Shown here: positions 54,077-63,809 of the stretch, one piece after another | Numbering within the stretch: the stretch's first letter is position 1 | How the letters are laid out: each line of letters opens with the position of its first letter | DNA from: Betaproteobacteria bacterium Ga0077526 | GTDB taxonomy: Bacteria; Pseudomonadota; Gammaproteobacteria; Burkholderiales; Ga0077523 | NCBI GenBank assembly: GCA_001464765.1 | Contig: LNDV01000014.1 | Span: forward strand, 1 to 64,000 | Direction: 5' to 3' | DNA: 64,000 nt | Made by a program: the position numbers and the translations under genes | Notes under the pieces: model-generated | What the model was told of the DNA's origin: nothing | Database searches by the model: none | Seen by the model: only the letters and a program-made list of their open reading frames with translations

Positions 54077-55309
54077 TCAGGCGCGACGGCGACGGCGGGC
54101 GACCACGCCAATCAGACCCAGTCCGCCCAGCAACATGGCGTAGGTGGACGGCTCGGGGATCGGCGCTTCGATGGAAGTCCATGTCATCGACGCACCGGCT
54201 TCATTGTTAAAGTTCAACAGCAGCGGAAAAGCCGAACCGAACCCGGGATCTGCGGAGTCGAGGTCTGGATCAATTCCAACGATCTTGAAGGCCTGGACCC
54301 CCGGCGCAAACACATACGATTCACCGCCATCGAGATCGTCATCCACGACAACACCGTCTACGATCAATCTCAGGTTATCGAAGCCGACGGATGTAGTCAG
54401 CGACTGAAAGGTGGCGTCGCCACTTACAGAGATGTCAAATCCATCAACCATAGGCGGGTCGTACCAGAGGCCGGACTGCAAGTCTGAAAAAGAGAACTGC
54501 CCCTCGGAACTGACTGTAGGCATCACTGGGTCATCGACCGACAACCCCGTCTGCCAAGGAACGAAGCCCGGAACGTCTACGCCCACGCGCGCCTGGCCTT
54601 CCTCGCCCGCCTGGAACAGCCCCATGGCCATGCTACCCACCTTGTAGGCTTTGGCGTCGGTCTTGATGAGGAACAGGCCGCTGAACGGGTTGCCCTCCGA
54701 CAGATTCACGTCCGATTGCATGCGGATGGTGTCCGCGTCGAACGGCGTCGCACCCGTCAGACTGGTGCTATTGGTGCGGCCCGCGTTGTACATGCGCAGG
54801 TCTGAGTCAGAGGTGAACAGCCAAGCCGCGGCCGAAGAGAAGGTTTTGCCGCTCTGCTCGAAGCCATAGCGGTATAGAAAGTTCAGTTCCGCATCGTCCT
54901 GGTGATCTTCCTCGACGCCGAGCAGGGTCCGCATGCCAAACACCAGCTTGTTGTCACGGGAATCACGAAAGACGAAGTCGAAAACGTGACCGATTTCCTG
55001 TCCATCCAGGACCACGTCGAGGGTAACGCGGTGATCGAGCAGAGTCAGGGTGCCGCTTCCCGTGATGGCACGGGGCAAACTACCTGCCGTGGCGATCGCG
55101 TTGTAGGCGATCGAAGTGAAGATCCGATCGTCGCCCGCGAGCGTCGCGATGCTCTGCGCATCCAGGTACAGCGCGTCGGTATTGGGATTGTTGCGGCCCG
55201 TGACGAGCCCGCCATTCTGCGGCAACTCGACGAAATCGCCCGCGACGGCTGCCGTCGACGCAAGCGCGACCGCTACGGCGGCGGTCAGGGTTTTCAGTTT
55301 CATCGTCAT
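54077..55309 (-). CDS. PEP-CTERM surface protein (partner of TonB receptor)
   Basis: A protein of 410 residues. The ATG at 55309 has AGGAG about 7 bases upstream. A signal peptide (about 1-23) and a tail of PEPSTYAMLLGGLGLIGVVARRRRRA mark PEP-CTERM sorting. The mature part is beta-rich with many Asp/Gly turns; no known domain is recognised. It starts 75 bases after the TonB-dependent receptor stop, so the two are likely one transcript. It may capture a ligand for the receptor, or be part of the surface matrix. Confidence 0.88.
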   Translation of the reverse strand: MTMKLKTLTAAVAVALASTAAVAGDFVELPQNGGLVTGRNNPNTDALYLDAQSIATLAGDDRIFTSIAYNAIATAGSLPRAITGSGTLTLLDHRVTLDVVLDGQEIGHVFDFVFRDSRDNKLVFGMRTLLGVEEDHQDDAELNFLYRYGFEQSGKTFSSAAAWLFTSDSDLRMYNAGRTNSTSLTGATPFDADTIRMQSDVNLSEGNPFSGLFLIKTDAKAYKVGSMAMGLFQAGEEGQARVGVDVPGFVPWQTGLSVDDPVMPTVSSEGQFSFSDLQSGLWYDPPMVDGFDISVSGDATFQSLTTSVGFDNLRLIVDGVVVDDDLDGGESYVFAPGVQAFKIVGIDPDLDSADPGFGSAFPLLLNFNNEAGASMTWTSIEAPIPEPSTYAMLLGGLGLIGVVARRRRRA

Positions 55310-55383
55310 GCAAGTCTCCTTGGTTCTACTTCACACCCGGCAGAGCCGGGAAAACACTTTCGAACGGGCCGGGGCGGCGCACG

Positions 55384-58116
55384 TCAATTCAGCAACCCCC
55401 GCTCCGTGTCGAACACGTAGTTGAGCGACACCCACAGCGCCCTGGGCGCCCCCGGCCCGACGAACGTCGAATGCGTCCAGTCGTTCGAGTTGTAGTTGAA
55501 TCCGCTCGCGTCCCGCACACCCCAAACCGAGGCAGTGAACGGGCTCAGTGCCAACCCGCCGGCCGTCACGTATTGCCGGTCGAAGAGGTTGTCCAGGCGC
55601 AGGCTGAAGGACAACTGCTTCGTGGCCTGGTATGTGGCAATTAGATGGAAGATGGCGTAACCGGGGATCCGCCCCTGCCCCACGTACTTGCGCCCCGGCT
55701 CCACGGTGATGGTCGGGTCGTTAGTGCCAAGCGTAGGTTCGCCGTTGGAGTCCGTTCCGCCGGGGCTGTGCGCGTTGTTCTCGTTGCCGCGCACGTAGGA
55801 CCAGCCGTTCGCGATCATCGAGAGTCCCACGTTCAGGCGGTCGGTGGCGTCGTACTTCCACGCGAGCCGCAGGGAGTCGCGTGGAATGCCAGGAATCCGA
55901 TCGCCAGGCTCGATGACGAAAGTGCTTACCTTGCCCACTTCTTTTGTCGCACTGCTGTTCGACAGATTGACGACCTCCGCCGTGCTCTCAAAGGTGGCGT
56001 CGATGCGGGAGTACGAAGCCGTGAGCCGGTGCCGCCCGAACTGCCCGTCCATGCCGAACTCCAGGCCGCGGCGGCGCGTCTTGCCGAAGGTGTCGAACAC
56101 GCCGCGGTTGCGGGACCCAAGGGATACGAACAGGATGTCGTTCGAAAGATTAGTCTGATACACGCCGGCGTTCCAAGCGACACGGCCGTCCTCGGTGCTT
56201 CCGCGAACACCAGCCTCCGTGGTGTACGAGATGACCTGGGGCAGAAACGGATCGTACGTGAGCGCCGTCGGTACCGAGCACCCGGGCGTCTTGCCGGTGT
56301 TGCGCCCGCCGCCTGCGAGGCGCTCGGCCTCCCGGTCGCGCGCGCATCCCAATTCGATGGTGCTAGGTACGCGTGAGCCCCTGCTCCAATTCAGATAGAG
56401 GTTGAGCGTTTCTTTCGGAAGCCAGGACACGCCGGCGGACGGGTTGAGGCTCTCGTAGAGGTAGTTTCCCGACGTGCAGTAGTAGCGGGCGAACGGGTCT
56501 CCATTCTCGGCACCGCAACGCGGTGCAAGTCGACGGAACAGCGACTCGTCGAACTGGTAGAGAGGAATGGGACGATCGGCGGTGAGCTGCTGTGTGACCC
56601 TTGTCCGGTTGTACCGCAGGCCAACGTTGAGGTGCAGCGTCGAATCGTGCTTCCAGAAATCGGGGTTGGTGGTGATGGCCTTGACGTAGAGGCTGCCGGA
56701 GTCGGACCCACCGACAAGATTGTTGCGCTGGATTTCCTGGACGAGCGGAATCAGGAAGAGGTCATCGTAACGCTCCGGGGCCAGCCTGACTTCCCGCGTC
56801 GCGTCGATGAAACCCAGTTGCTGACCCTGCCGGAAGTCGATGCTCGTCTTGTCCAGCGCGGCACCGAACACGATCTGACTCTTCTCGCCGAGCCAGTTCA
56901 TCTGCCAGGACACGCCGTTGGCAGTCTGGCCGGCGCGGCCGATGTTGAAGATGCCGTTTGGCTGGAGGTTCGGACACCCCGGAAGATCCACCCCGATTGC
57001 GCCGTCCGCTGTCGCGTTGGGAATGCCGTTGTTGCAGTCCAACCGGAGCCGGCTCGCGGTGGCCCGGAAGTCCTCCCACACGTCGCCACCACGGGATACC
57101 TGGTCGAAGCCACGCCAGTAGGTCTGCGCAGACATCGTGACAGCCTCGGTCAGATTGAGCCTCCCGTTGCCGTTGAAGTGGTTGACCTTGTTGGTCGTCT
57201 CGTCCGGAGAGGTGAACACGCCCTTCGGGTCCTGCTGGTAGAGCTCATAGGGCACTAGGCCGTTGCCGATGAGGGTGTTGGAGGCGTGCAGCAACGAGAG
57301 CCCGAGTCCGCCGAGCGCTCCCTGCAGGTCGAGCCGGCCGTAAGCCTGACGCACCGACGAGGGCGAGTTCACGCGCCAGCCGTCCTCGTCGAACATGTTG
57401 ACGGCCACGAATCCGCCGAGCAGCCCGTTGTTCGCGCCCGCCGAGAATTTCGCCTGCCGGCGCCCCCAGCTGCCGCCGAGTATTGATCCCTCGATCTTGG
57501 GCGAGGTGAAGCCGGACTTCGTGCTGATGGCGAGCGCCCCGCCGAGCGTGTTGAGGCCGAACAGCGGATCGGATCCCGGCAGGAGGTCCATCCGGTGGAT
57601 GGCGTTGACGGGAATGAGGTCCCAGTTGACGACCTCGCCGAAGGGCTCGTTGACGCGCACGCCGTCCACGTAGACCGACAGCCCCTGGGGCGTGCCGATC
57701 AGAGGTGAGGCCGCGAAGCCGCGGAACACGAGATCCTGCTGGAAGGGATTGCCCTGGTAGTCGTTCACGCTTACCGACTGCATGGTGCTGTTCATGAAGT
57801 CGGTGAGGCTCTGCGTCTGGGCGCGTTCGATGTCGCCGGCCGTCGCGCTCTGGACGTTGGACGACATCTGTTCGCGCTGGATGATCACGCCCGGCAGCGG
57901 CGTCACGACCCGGGGCGCAGTGACCCGCACCGTGGGCGCGACGATGGAACCCGCGCCGTTGCCCGCGGGCGGCTGGGCCGCCGTCTGTGAGCGCGCCGGC
58001 ACGGCGTAGGTCATCGCAAGCAACCCCATGATGGCAATGAACGCACGGAAGCCAAGGACTCCGTCCCCATGTGGCCCGACGGATAGTCTTCCCCCGGGGC
58101 CAAGATCCAGCTGCAT
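55384..58116 (-). CDS. TonB-dependent outer membrane receptor
   Basis: A protein of 910 residues. Start at the ATG at 58116; the first 29 residues before MGLLAMTYAVPARSQ could be trimmed if the signal peptide begins there. A plug domain (about 85-230) has the GFAASPLIGTPQGLSVYVDGVRVNEPFGEVVNWDLIP run of residues and a GLNTLGGALAISTKSG loop. A barrel of about 22 strands follows and ends with a Leu-Asn terminus. No TonB box or N-terminal signalling domain is obvious. The ligand is unknown; the pairing with a PEP-CTERM protein and response regulators suggests regulated surface uptake. Confidence 0.88.
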   Translation of the reverse strand: MQLDLGPGGRLSVGPHGDGVLGFRAFIAIMGLLAMTYAVPARSQTAAQPPAGNGAGSIVAPTVRVTAPRVVTPLPGVIIQREQMSSNVQSATAGDIERAQTQSLTDFMNSTMQSVSVNDYQGNPFQQDLVFRGFAASPLIGTPQGLSVYVDGVRVNEPFGEVVNWDLIPVNAIHRMDLLPGSDPLFGLNTLGGALAISTKSGFTSPKIEGSILGGSWGRRQAKFSAGANNGLLGGFVAVNMFDEDGWRVNSPSSVRQAYGRLDLQGALGGLGLSLLHASNTLIGNGLVPYELYQQDPKGVFTSPDETTNKVNHFNGNGRLNLTEAVTMSAQTYWRGFDQVSRGGDVWEDFRATASRLRLDCNNGIPNATADGAIGVDLPGCPNLQPNGIFNIGRAGQTANGVSWQMNWLGEKSQIVFGAALDKTSIDFRQGQQLGFIDATREVRLAPERYDDLFLIPLVQEIQRNNLVGGSDSGSLYVKAITTNPDFWKHDSTLHLNVGLRYNRTRVTQQLTADRPIPLYQFDESLFRRLAPRCGAENGDPFARYYCTSGNYLYESLNPSAGVSWLPKETLNLYLNWSRGSRVPSTIELGCARDREAERLAGGGRNTGKTPGCSVPTALTYDPFLPQVISYTTEAGVRGSTEDGRVAWNAGVYQTNLSNDILFVSLGSRNRGVFDTFGKTRRRGLEFGMDGQFGRHRLTASYSRIDATFESTAEVVNLSNSSATKEVGKVSTFVIEPGDRIPGIPRDSLRLAWKYDATDRLNVGLSMIANGWSYVRGNENNAHSPGGTDSNGEPTLGTNDPTITVEPGRKYVGQGRIPGYAIFHLIATYQATKQLSFSLRLDNLFDRQYVTAGGLALSPFTASVWGVRDASGFNYNSNDWTHSTFVGPGAPRALWVSLNYVFDTERGLLN

Positions 58117-58395
58117 ACGGCTACCGCTCGGTTTTGTTGTTCGGCTGTCGGGGCAGCATCCACGCGCTCACCCGATCGTGGCGGGAGCGCGGACGTCGCC
58201 CCGAATAGACGCGGCCGCTTTCGCGACGCACCTCCTCGTATCTGGAGAGTAGGAGGGGTGACCCGTCACCCAATAGGGAAATTTTCCCGGAGACAACGGG
58301 ATCAGTTCCTTGCCGTGCAGAATCGCGGCTAACGGGTGACGAAGGCTCCCGTGGAGCCCTCGGCGCGTGGGGCGACCAACCGCTGTCCGGCGGGC
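58117..58395. promoter_or_regulatory. Spacer upstream of TonB receptor with two palindromes
   Basis: GGGTGACCCGTCACCC (58256-58271) is a perfect inverted repeat with seven-base arms; GGGAAATTTTCCC (58276-58288) is a second close palindrome. A third GGGTGAC half-site lies near 58336. The sites are 140 to 172 bases upstream of the receptor ATG and may bind the response regulators encoded next door. Confidence 0.5.
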
Positions 58396-59073
58396 TCAGC
58401 CCGGAACTTCGGCGCCGGACTCGGAGGGAGGATCCGCGGCCAGCATGCCGTGGGTCATCGCCATGCGGACGACCTGGGCCGTGTTGGAGACGTCCAGCTT
58501 CTGCCGGATGTTCCACTGATGATTGGCGACGGTCTTGTAGGAGAGCGACAGGATCCGCGCGATCTCGCCGACGGCGTGACCGGCGACCAGCAGCCGGAAG
58601 ACTTCGAACTCCCGGGGCGACAGCGCCTGCAGAGGATTCTCGTTGCCGGGAAGCATCTGCACGGCAAGTTCCTGCGCCATGTCGTGGCTGATATAGAGCT
58701 TTCCGGCGGCGACGAGCCGCACCGCCTCCACGAGGACCTCGGGCGCACTCGACTTCGTCACGTAGCCCCTCGCGCCGGACTGCAGGGCGCGCGAAGAGAA
58801 CACGACATCCTCGTGCATGCTGAACATGAGGATCCGGGCGCCCTGTTCCCGCGCGAGCATGCGGCGCGCGACTTCAATGCCGCCGATCCCGGGCAGGGTG
58901 ATATCCATCACCACGACGTCGGGCGCGAGATCCACGAATTGCTTGTAGGCCTCCTCGCCGTTGCGTGCCTCCGCGACGACCCGGATGTCCGGGGTCCGTT
59001 CCAGCAGACGACGATAGCCTTCGAGGACCACGGCGTGATCGTCGACGAGCAGGACTGTGGTTTGCTGGGTCAT
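58396..59073 (-). CDS. NarL/FixJ-type response regulator (first copy)
   Basis: A protein of 225 residues. Receiver Asp in DVVVMDITLPGIGG, Lys in GYVTKSSAP, and the LuxR helix-turn-helix (LSPREFEVFRLLVAGHAVGEIARILSLSYKTVANHQWNIRQKLDV). The ATG overlaps the kinase stop by four bases (59070-59073, ATGA), so the pair is coupled. It is a close paralogue of the regulator at 53317-54015. Confidence 0.92.
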   Translation of the reverse strand: MTQQTTVLLVDDHAVVLEGYRRLLERTPDIRVVAEARNGEEAYKQFVDLAPDVVVMDITLPGIGGIEVARRMLAREQGARILMFSMHEDVVFSSRALQSGARGYVTKSSAPEVLVEAVRLVAAGKLYISHDMAQELAVQMLPGNENPLQALSPREFEVFRLLVAGHAVGEIARILSLSYKTVANHQWNIRQKLDVSNTAQVVRMAMTHGMLAADPPSESGAEVPG

Positions 59074-60422
59074 GCCGTGATTCCTGAAACAGTGAAAGGG
59101 ATGCAGGCCGAGACGGTGGTACCGCGGCCCGGGGCGCTGTCGACGCGGAACCGGCCGCCCAGCATCTCGATGCGCTCGCGGAGGCCCACAAGGCCGAGGC
59201 CCGCGCGCCCGCCTTGCCCATCGATGCCTTGGCCGTCGTCGCCGACGGTGGCCTGGAGTTCCCGGGAGCCTGCGTCGAAGCGAAGGGCGATTCGCACCTC
59301 TCGCGCCTGGGCATGCTTGGCGACGTTGGTGAGGCACTCCTGCACGAGCCGGTAGAGCGTGATGTTCGCAGCCTCACCGAAGCTGTCCGGGAGGCCCTCG
59401 GCACTGAACTCGCACGTCAGCGCGGGGTGGCGACGCCGCCACTGGTCGACGCAATACTGCAGTGCGGGCGCGAGGCCGAGTTCGTCCAGAGCAACGGGCC
59501 GCAAGCGCCGCATCAGTTCGCGCGCCACGTCATAGACATGGTTGATGAGTTCCACCATCCCCTGGGACGCGGCCCTCACATCGGCAGGGACATCGGCGCG
59601 GTCGCGGACGGAAACGGCGTCGATCTTCAGGGCGTTCAGCCACTGGCCCATCTCGTCGTGGAGCTCACGAGCGATGTGGCGGCGCTCGGCTTCCAGCATC
59701 TCGATACCTCTCTGGGCGAGCAGCCGGTTCTCCTCCAGGGCCTGAGCGAGTTCCGCCCGGGTGCTCTCGAGCTTGGACACGTCGGTGAAGAAGGCGTGCA
59801 CCTCCATCACGCCCTGCGGATTGCGGCTGGACACCAGGCGGGCGATGGCGACGGCTTCCTGGTCGTCGGCGCGGCGGACGCGCAGGGCCGCGACCTCGAC
59901 CTTCTCGCCCCGCCCGAGCGCTTCTCGATGCGCAGCCCAGGCCTCTGCGTCGGTATAGAACCCCCCGAGATCGCGCCCGAGCGCGGCCTCGGGCTGAGGG
60001 AGTCCGAAGAACCTTGCCAGTTCCGGGTTTGCCAGCTGCACCCGCCCTTCCCCGTCTGCGATGAGGCTGGCGGAAAGATTCTCGTTGAAGAGCATCTCGA
60101 AATACTGCCGCTGACGCGCCAGCCGCTCCTGGGCCTCGAGGCGAAGTCCGAGTTCCCGTGCCGCCTGCCGGGACCGGCGCCAGGAGGACCACGCGAGACC
60201 CGCCACCAGGACAGCGACCGCCAGAGGCGCTTCGTCGAGCTGGTAGTCCTCGAAGTGCTTGAGCACCCCACCCACACCCTCGGACAGCTCGAGCAGTCCG
60301 GCGAGGAAAAAGGTGGTGAGCGTGGCCCCCAGCACGAACGCGAGGTCGCGCCACGCGGCGGCCCCGTTGAGACCGGCGTCGGGCGGGGGACTGGAAAATG
60401 GGCTTGGGATGGTCGTGTTCAT
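59070..60422 (-). CDS. Membrane histidine kinase (HisKA_3, PAS)
   Basis: A protein of 450 residues from the ATG at 60422. Two membrane segments (about 25-45 and 68-88), a PAS-like domain (YFEMLFNENLSASLIADGEG, about 106-215), a coiled-coil region, then the HisKA_3 helix with the phosphorylated His in RRHIARELHDEMGQW. The ATPase domain has VQECLTNVAKHA, DDGQGI and GLVGLRERIEMLGG blocks. It should phosphorylate the NarL-type regulator next to it. An N-terminal extension of 53 residues in the same frame was not used. Confidence 0.9.
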   Translation of the reverse strand: MNTTIPSPFSSPPPDAGLNGAAAWRDLAFVLGATLTTFFLAGLLELSEGVGGVLKHFEDYQLDEAPLAVAVLVAGLAWSSWRRSRQAARELGLRLEAQERLARQRQYFEMLFNENLSASLIADGEGRVQLANPELARFFGLPQPEAALGRDLGGFYTDAEAWAAHREALGRGEKVEVAALRVRRADDQEAVAIARLVSSRNPQGVMEVHAFFTDVSKLESTRAELAQALEENRLLAQRGIEMLEAERRHIARELHDEMGQWLNALKIDAVSVRDRADVPADVRAASQGMVELINHVYDVARELMRRLRPVALDELGLAPALQYCVDQWRRRHPALTCEFSAEGLPDSFGEAANITLYRLVQECLTNVAKHAQAREVRIALRFDAGSRELQATVGDDGQGIDGQGGRAGLGLVGLRERIEMLGGRFRVDSAPGRGTTVSACIPFTVSGITA

Positions 60423-60746
60423 CGGGAAGTCCAGGGTGGCTGAGGCGCTCGCCGAGCACGGATTGTCCATCAATCGCCCCGGTGCCGGCCGCGTTGGCGC
60501 TCGCCCGGCCCCGCTTTTTAGCCTATTCGCCGCGGAAAGGGCATGGGAACAGTTCCTGATCGGACCCGCGGCATCCGCCACGACCGGCGATCGAGGCTAG
60601 CATCCGTCCGCAGTCAACAGGTCCGCCCCTCGGACGTTCCGGAAGCAGGTGGCCGCAGGTGCCCGTGCGATACTCGCGGGCTTCGAACTTTCCCCGCGGC
60701 GCGCCGGTCGCAAAGCGGGTTCCTTTCTTCGGGAGTCAGTCTGGTC
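60423..60746. other. Divergent spacer, nothing recognised
   Basis: This 324-base spacer separates the kinase gene (minus) and the YVTN propeller gene (plus). It should hold two promoters. No clear element, RNA or repeat was seen. Confidence 0.5.
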
Positions 60747-61694
60747 ATGAAACTCGGTCTGTCGGGTGTCTTCGGCGTCACTGCCGTCCTGTTGTCCTCC
60801 TGGTCCTGGGCGGCCCCCTTCGCCTATGTGCCGAACGAGAAGTCCGGCACGCTGTCGGTGATCGACATTGCCACGGACACCGTCGTCCGGACGATTCCCG
60901 CCGGCGAGAAACCCCGCGGCCTGGCCGCGAGCGCCGACGGCAAGCGCATCTACGTGAGCGACCAGCCCAAGAACGCCCTGGCGATCGTCGATGTGGTGGC
61001 CGGCAAGGTCGAGGGGCTGGTGGACCTCGGCGAGTCCCCGGAAGGGGTGGGCATCTCGCCCGACGGCAAGTTCGTGGTCGCCGCGGTGGAGATCAGCAAT
61101 TCCGTCGCCTTCGTCGACACGGCCACCGGCGCCAAGGCCTTCTCCGTCAAGGTGAAGGGCAAGAACCCCGAACACGCCATCTTTTCCCCGGATGGCAAGT
61201 GGCTCCTTGCCAGCGCCGAGGAAGCGGATCAGGTCGACATCGTCGACGTCGCGGGTCGCAAGCAGGTGGCCCAGATCCAGGTGGGGGAACGCCCGCGCGG
61301 CATGGCCTTCACCCCCGACGGCACCCGACTCTACGTGGCGTGCGAGTTGGCCAACACCACCTTCGCGATCGACTGGGTCAAGCGCGAGGTGATCGCGAAG
61401 ATCGCCACCGGCAAGTTCTCGAACGGCGTCGCGGTCCACCCGAACGGCAAGCGCGTATATGTCTCGAACGGCAAGGATGCCACCGTCTCAGTCATCGATA
61501 CCGCCACCAATGCGGTGATCGCCACCGTGGCGGTCGGCAAGCGCCCCTGGAATCTGGCCGTCTCGCCCGATGGCGCCAAGGTGTATGTGGCCAACGGCCG
61601 CTCGAACTCCGTGTCCGTGATCAGCACCGAGACGAATGCGGTGATCAAGGAAATCCCGGTGGGCGATACCCCGTGGGGCGTGCTGATCCGCTGA
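60747..61694 (+). CDS. YVTN-type beta-propeller secreted protein
   Basis: A protein of 315 residues. A signal peptide (about 1-22, ending SWA) is followed by seven YVTN-like blades, each with a D/T-A-T-x-V-V-x-x-I-P/A-V-G motif and a SPDGK/TPDG turn. Such proteins are often periplasmic and accompany dehydrogenases or surface binding. Here no such neighbour is seen: the next gene upstream is the divergent kinase and downstream is the COG3014 lipoprotein. Confidence 0.88.
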   Translation: MKLGLSGVFGVTAVLLSSWSWAAPFAYVPNEKSGTLSVIDIATDTVVRTIPAGEKPRGLAASADGKRIYVSDQPKNALAIVDVVAGKVEGLVDLGESPEGVGISPDGKFVVAAVEISNSVAFVDTATGAKAFSVKVKGKNPEHAIFSPDGKWLLASAEEADQVDIVDVAGRKQVAQIQVGERPRGMAFTPDGTRLYVACELANTTFAIDWVKREVIAKIATGKFSNGVAVHPNGKRVYVSNGKDATVSVIDTATNAVIATVAVGKRPWNLAVSPDGAKVYVANGRSNSVSVISTETNAVIKEIPVGDTPWGVLIR

Positions 61695-61780
61695 ACACCT
61701 TGCACGCCCGTCGGGTCTGCCCAACCGGCCCGTGCGGCCGCCCGCCCCTGGCGCCGGACGTGTCCCCGGTGTAGTTTCAG

Positions 61781-63343
61781 ATGCTGATGACTTACAGCCC
61801 CGCCAACGGGCACGGCCTGGCCCCTGCCCTCCGCTGGCTTCTCATCGCCGTCCTGTTCGCAAGCCTCAGCGGCTGCGGTGCGTTCCGCAGCTACCGGACG
61901 GAAATGGAGGACACCCTGAGCCGCGTGGCTTCGGGCGACCTCAAGGGCGCGCAGAAGATCGTGAAGCGCAACAGCGGCGGGGAGGACACGGATCTCCTCT
62001 TCCATCTCGAAACCGCGGAACTGCGCCGCCTCGACGGCGATCTGAAGGGGAGCTTCGAAGCCCTGTCCTCAGCGGATGCGGTCATCAAGGCCTGGGAGGA
62101 CGCCTGGCGCCTGAACCCGACGCGCTCGGCGGCCAACTTCGGCAGTTATCTCCTCAATGACCGGGTCCGGACCTACGAAGGCCATGACTTTGAGAAAGTG
62201 CTGGTGACCACCCGAATGGCCATGAATCATCTCGCCGAGGGCGACTGGGACAACGCCCGGGTCGCCATCAAGCGAACCCACGAACGCGAGGACCTGATCG
62301 CCGAGATCCGCGCCGCGGAGTACCGCAAGGTCGAGGAGGAAGCCCGGGCCCGCGGCGTGAACCCGAGCGTGCGCGAGATCAGCGGCTACCCGGTGCAGAC
62401 GCTCGACACGCCCGAAGAGAACGCGCTTCGCAACGGCTATCAGAATGCGCTGTCCCACTATCTCGCCGGATTCGTCTACGAGGCGCTCGGCGAACCCAGC
62501 CTGAGCGCACCGGGCTATCGCAAGGCCATCGAATTGCGGCCCGGGCAGGCGCTGCTCGAGAAGGCGCTGGCAGGCCTCGACGACCGCGTCGGCGCCGCCG
62601 ATGACGGCTTCTGCGACGTGCTGATGGTCATCGAAACCGGCTCGGTCGCCGGGCGGCTGTCGCAGAGCTTCAGCATTCCAGTGCCGATCGTGTCGAGCGG
62701 CGTGTTCATCCAGATTCCCGTGTCCTTCCCCGTGATTCCTCCGGAACCACCCTACGTGGCGCCTGACGTCCTGATCGGTCACGAGCGCCCGGTCGAAGTC
62801 GCCCACATCCTGGACCTGGACACCATGGCCCGTCGTGCCCTCAAGGACGAGATGCCGGCCATCATGCTGCGCGCATTCGTCCGCTCGGCCTCGAAAGCGG
62901 TGGCCCAGTACCAGATGCAGGAGCAGATGACGAACCGCCGCCGCAGCCAGGAGGAAGCGCTCGGCTCCGCGCTGGCCCTCATCGCCATGCAGATCGGCGG
63001 CGCGGTGCTGGAGCAGGCCGACGAGCGCGGCTGGCGGATGCTACCCAGCCAGGTGACGCTCGCCCGGGTACGCCTGCCCCGCGGTCAGCATGCGGTGTCG
63101 ATCCGCTCTTCGTCCGGCAGCACGGACTTCGACGTGAACCTCACGGCGCGCCACGCGTTGGTGGCCGTGAGGCTGCTGCGCGGTCGGGCGTTCGTGAGCC
63201 CGGTCGGCGCCCCGGGCATGGCACCCGGCGTCCCGGGACTGCAAAGTGCGCACGCCGTGACGGCCGATGAACCGTTGTATGCTGAGGTCGATACCTTGGA
63301 ATTTCCCCCACCCCGTTCCCCATCGAGGAGGACTGTGCAATGA
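61781..63343 (+). CDS. COG3014-family lipoprotein
   Basis: A protein of 520 residues. A signal sequence ends in a lipobox (ASLSGC, Cys32). The mature part has helical TPR-like repeats (AEGDWDNARVAIKRTHERED, AGFVYEALGEPSLSAPGYRKAIEL) and a beta-rich C-terminal half. Its neighbours are YcfL- and LpoB-like lipoproteins, as is usual for this family, which suggests a role in cell envelope synthesis. The stop overlaps the next ATG by four bases (63340-63343). Confidence 0.8.
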   Translation: MLMTYSPANGHGLAPALRWLLIAVLFASLSGCGAFRSYRTEMEDTLSRVASGDLKGAQKIVKRNSGGEDTDLLFHLETAELRRLDGDLKGSFEALSSADAVIKAWEDAWRLNPTRSAANFGSYLLNDRVRTYEGHDFEKVLVTTRMAMNHLAEGDWDNARVAIKRTHEREDLIAEIRAAEYRKVEEEARARGVNPSVREISGYPVQTLDTPEENALRNGYQNALSHYLAGFVYEALGEPSLSAPGYRKAIELRPGQALLEKALAGLDDRVGAADDGFCDVLMVIETGSVAGRLSQSFSIPVPIVSSGVFIQIPVSFPVIPPEPPYVAPDVLIGHERPVEVAHILDLDTMARRALKDEMPAIMLRAFVRSASKAVAQYQMQEQMTNRRRSQEEALGSALALIAMQIGGAVLEQADERGWRMLPSQVTLARVRLPRGQHAVSIRSSSGSTDFDVNLTARHALVAVRLLRGRAFVSPVGAPGMAPGVPGLQSAHAVTADEPLYAEVDTLEFPPPRSPSRRTVQ

Positions 63344-63777
63344 AGTTAGCCCCCCTGACCGTCGCGCTGCTGGCCGCCACGCTCGTCGCCGGTTGCGGCA
63401 GCAAGAAAGGATTCGAGAAGGAGGGCTACGCCTTCGGCTGCCCAATCGGCGACGCCAAGATCAGTTCCATGGACGACCTGGTGAAAGCCAAGGTCGCGAA
63501 GGAAGGCAAGAGCCCGCCCGACGTCGAGATCGAGGAGATCCGCTGCACCACCACCGGCGATCTGCTGAAGGTCGACGTCGTCGTGCACAACGACGAAAGC
63601 GACGTGGAACGGCTGCTGTACAAGTTCCGATGGGCCGACGTCGAGGGTATGCGCGCCGCGGACGAGGAGTCGTGGAAGCCCGTCATGCTTTACGGGTCCT
63701 CCCGTCAGACGATCTCCACGGTGGCGCCGAACACCAAAGTGCGCGACTTCAAGTTCATCGTGATGGGCCAGGAGTGA
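63340..63777 (+). CDS. ycfL: YcfL-family lipoprotein
   Basis: A protein of 145 residues with a signal sequence and lipobox (LVAGC, Cys19). The fold is beta-rich, with the segments ISSMDDLVKAKVAKEG, KVDVVVHNDESDVERLLYKFRW and WKPVMLYGSSRQTISTVAPN typical of YcfL. It lies between the COG3014 and LpoB-like genes, as in enterobacteria, where ycfL is next to lpoB. Function unknown. Confidence 0.85.
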   Translation: MKLAPLTVALLAATLVAGCGSKKGFEKEGYAFGCPIGDAKISSMDDLVKAKVAKEGKSPPDVEIEEIRCTTTGDLLKVDVVVHNDESDVERLLYKFRWADVEGMRAADEESWKPVMLYGSSRQTISTVAPNTKVRDFKFIVMGQE

Positions 63778-63809
63778 CAGCGGCACCCCACCCCGAGGAG
63801 ACACCATTG

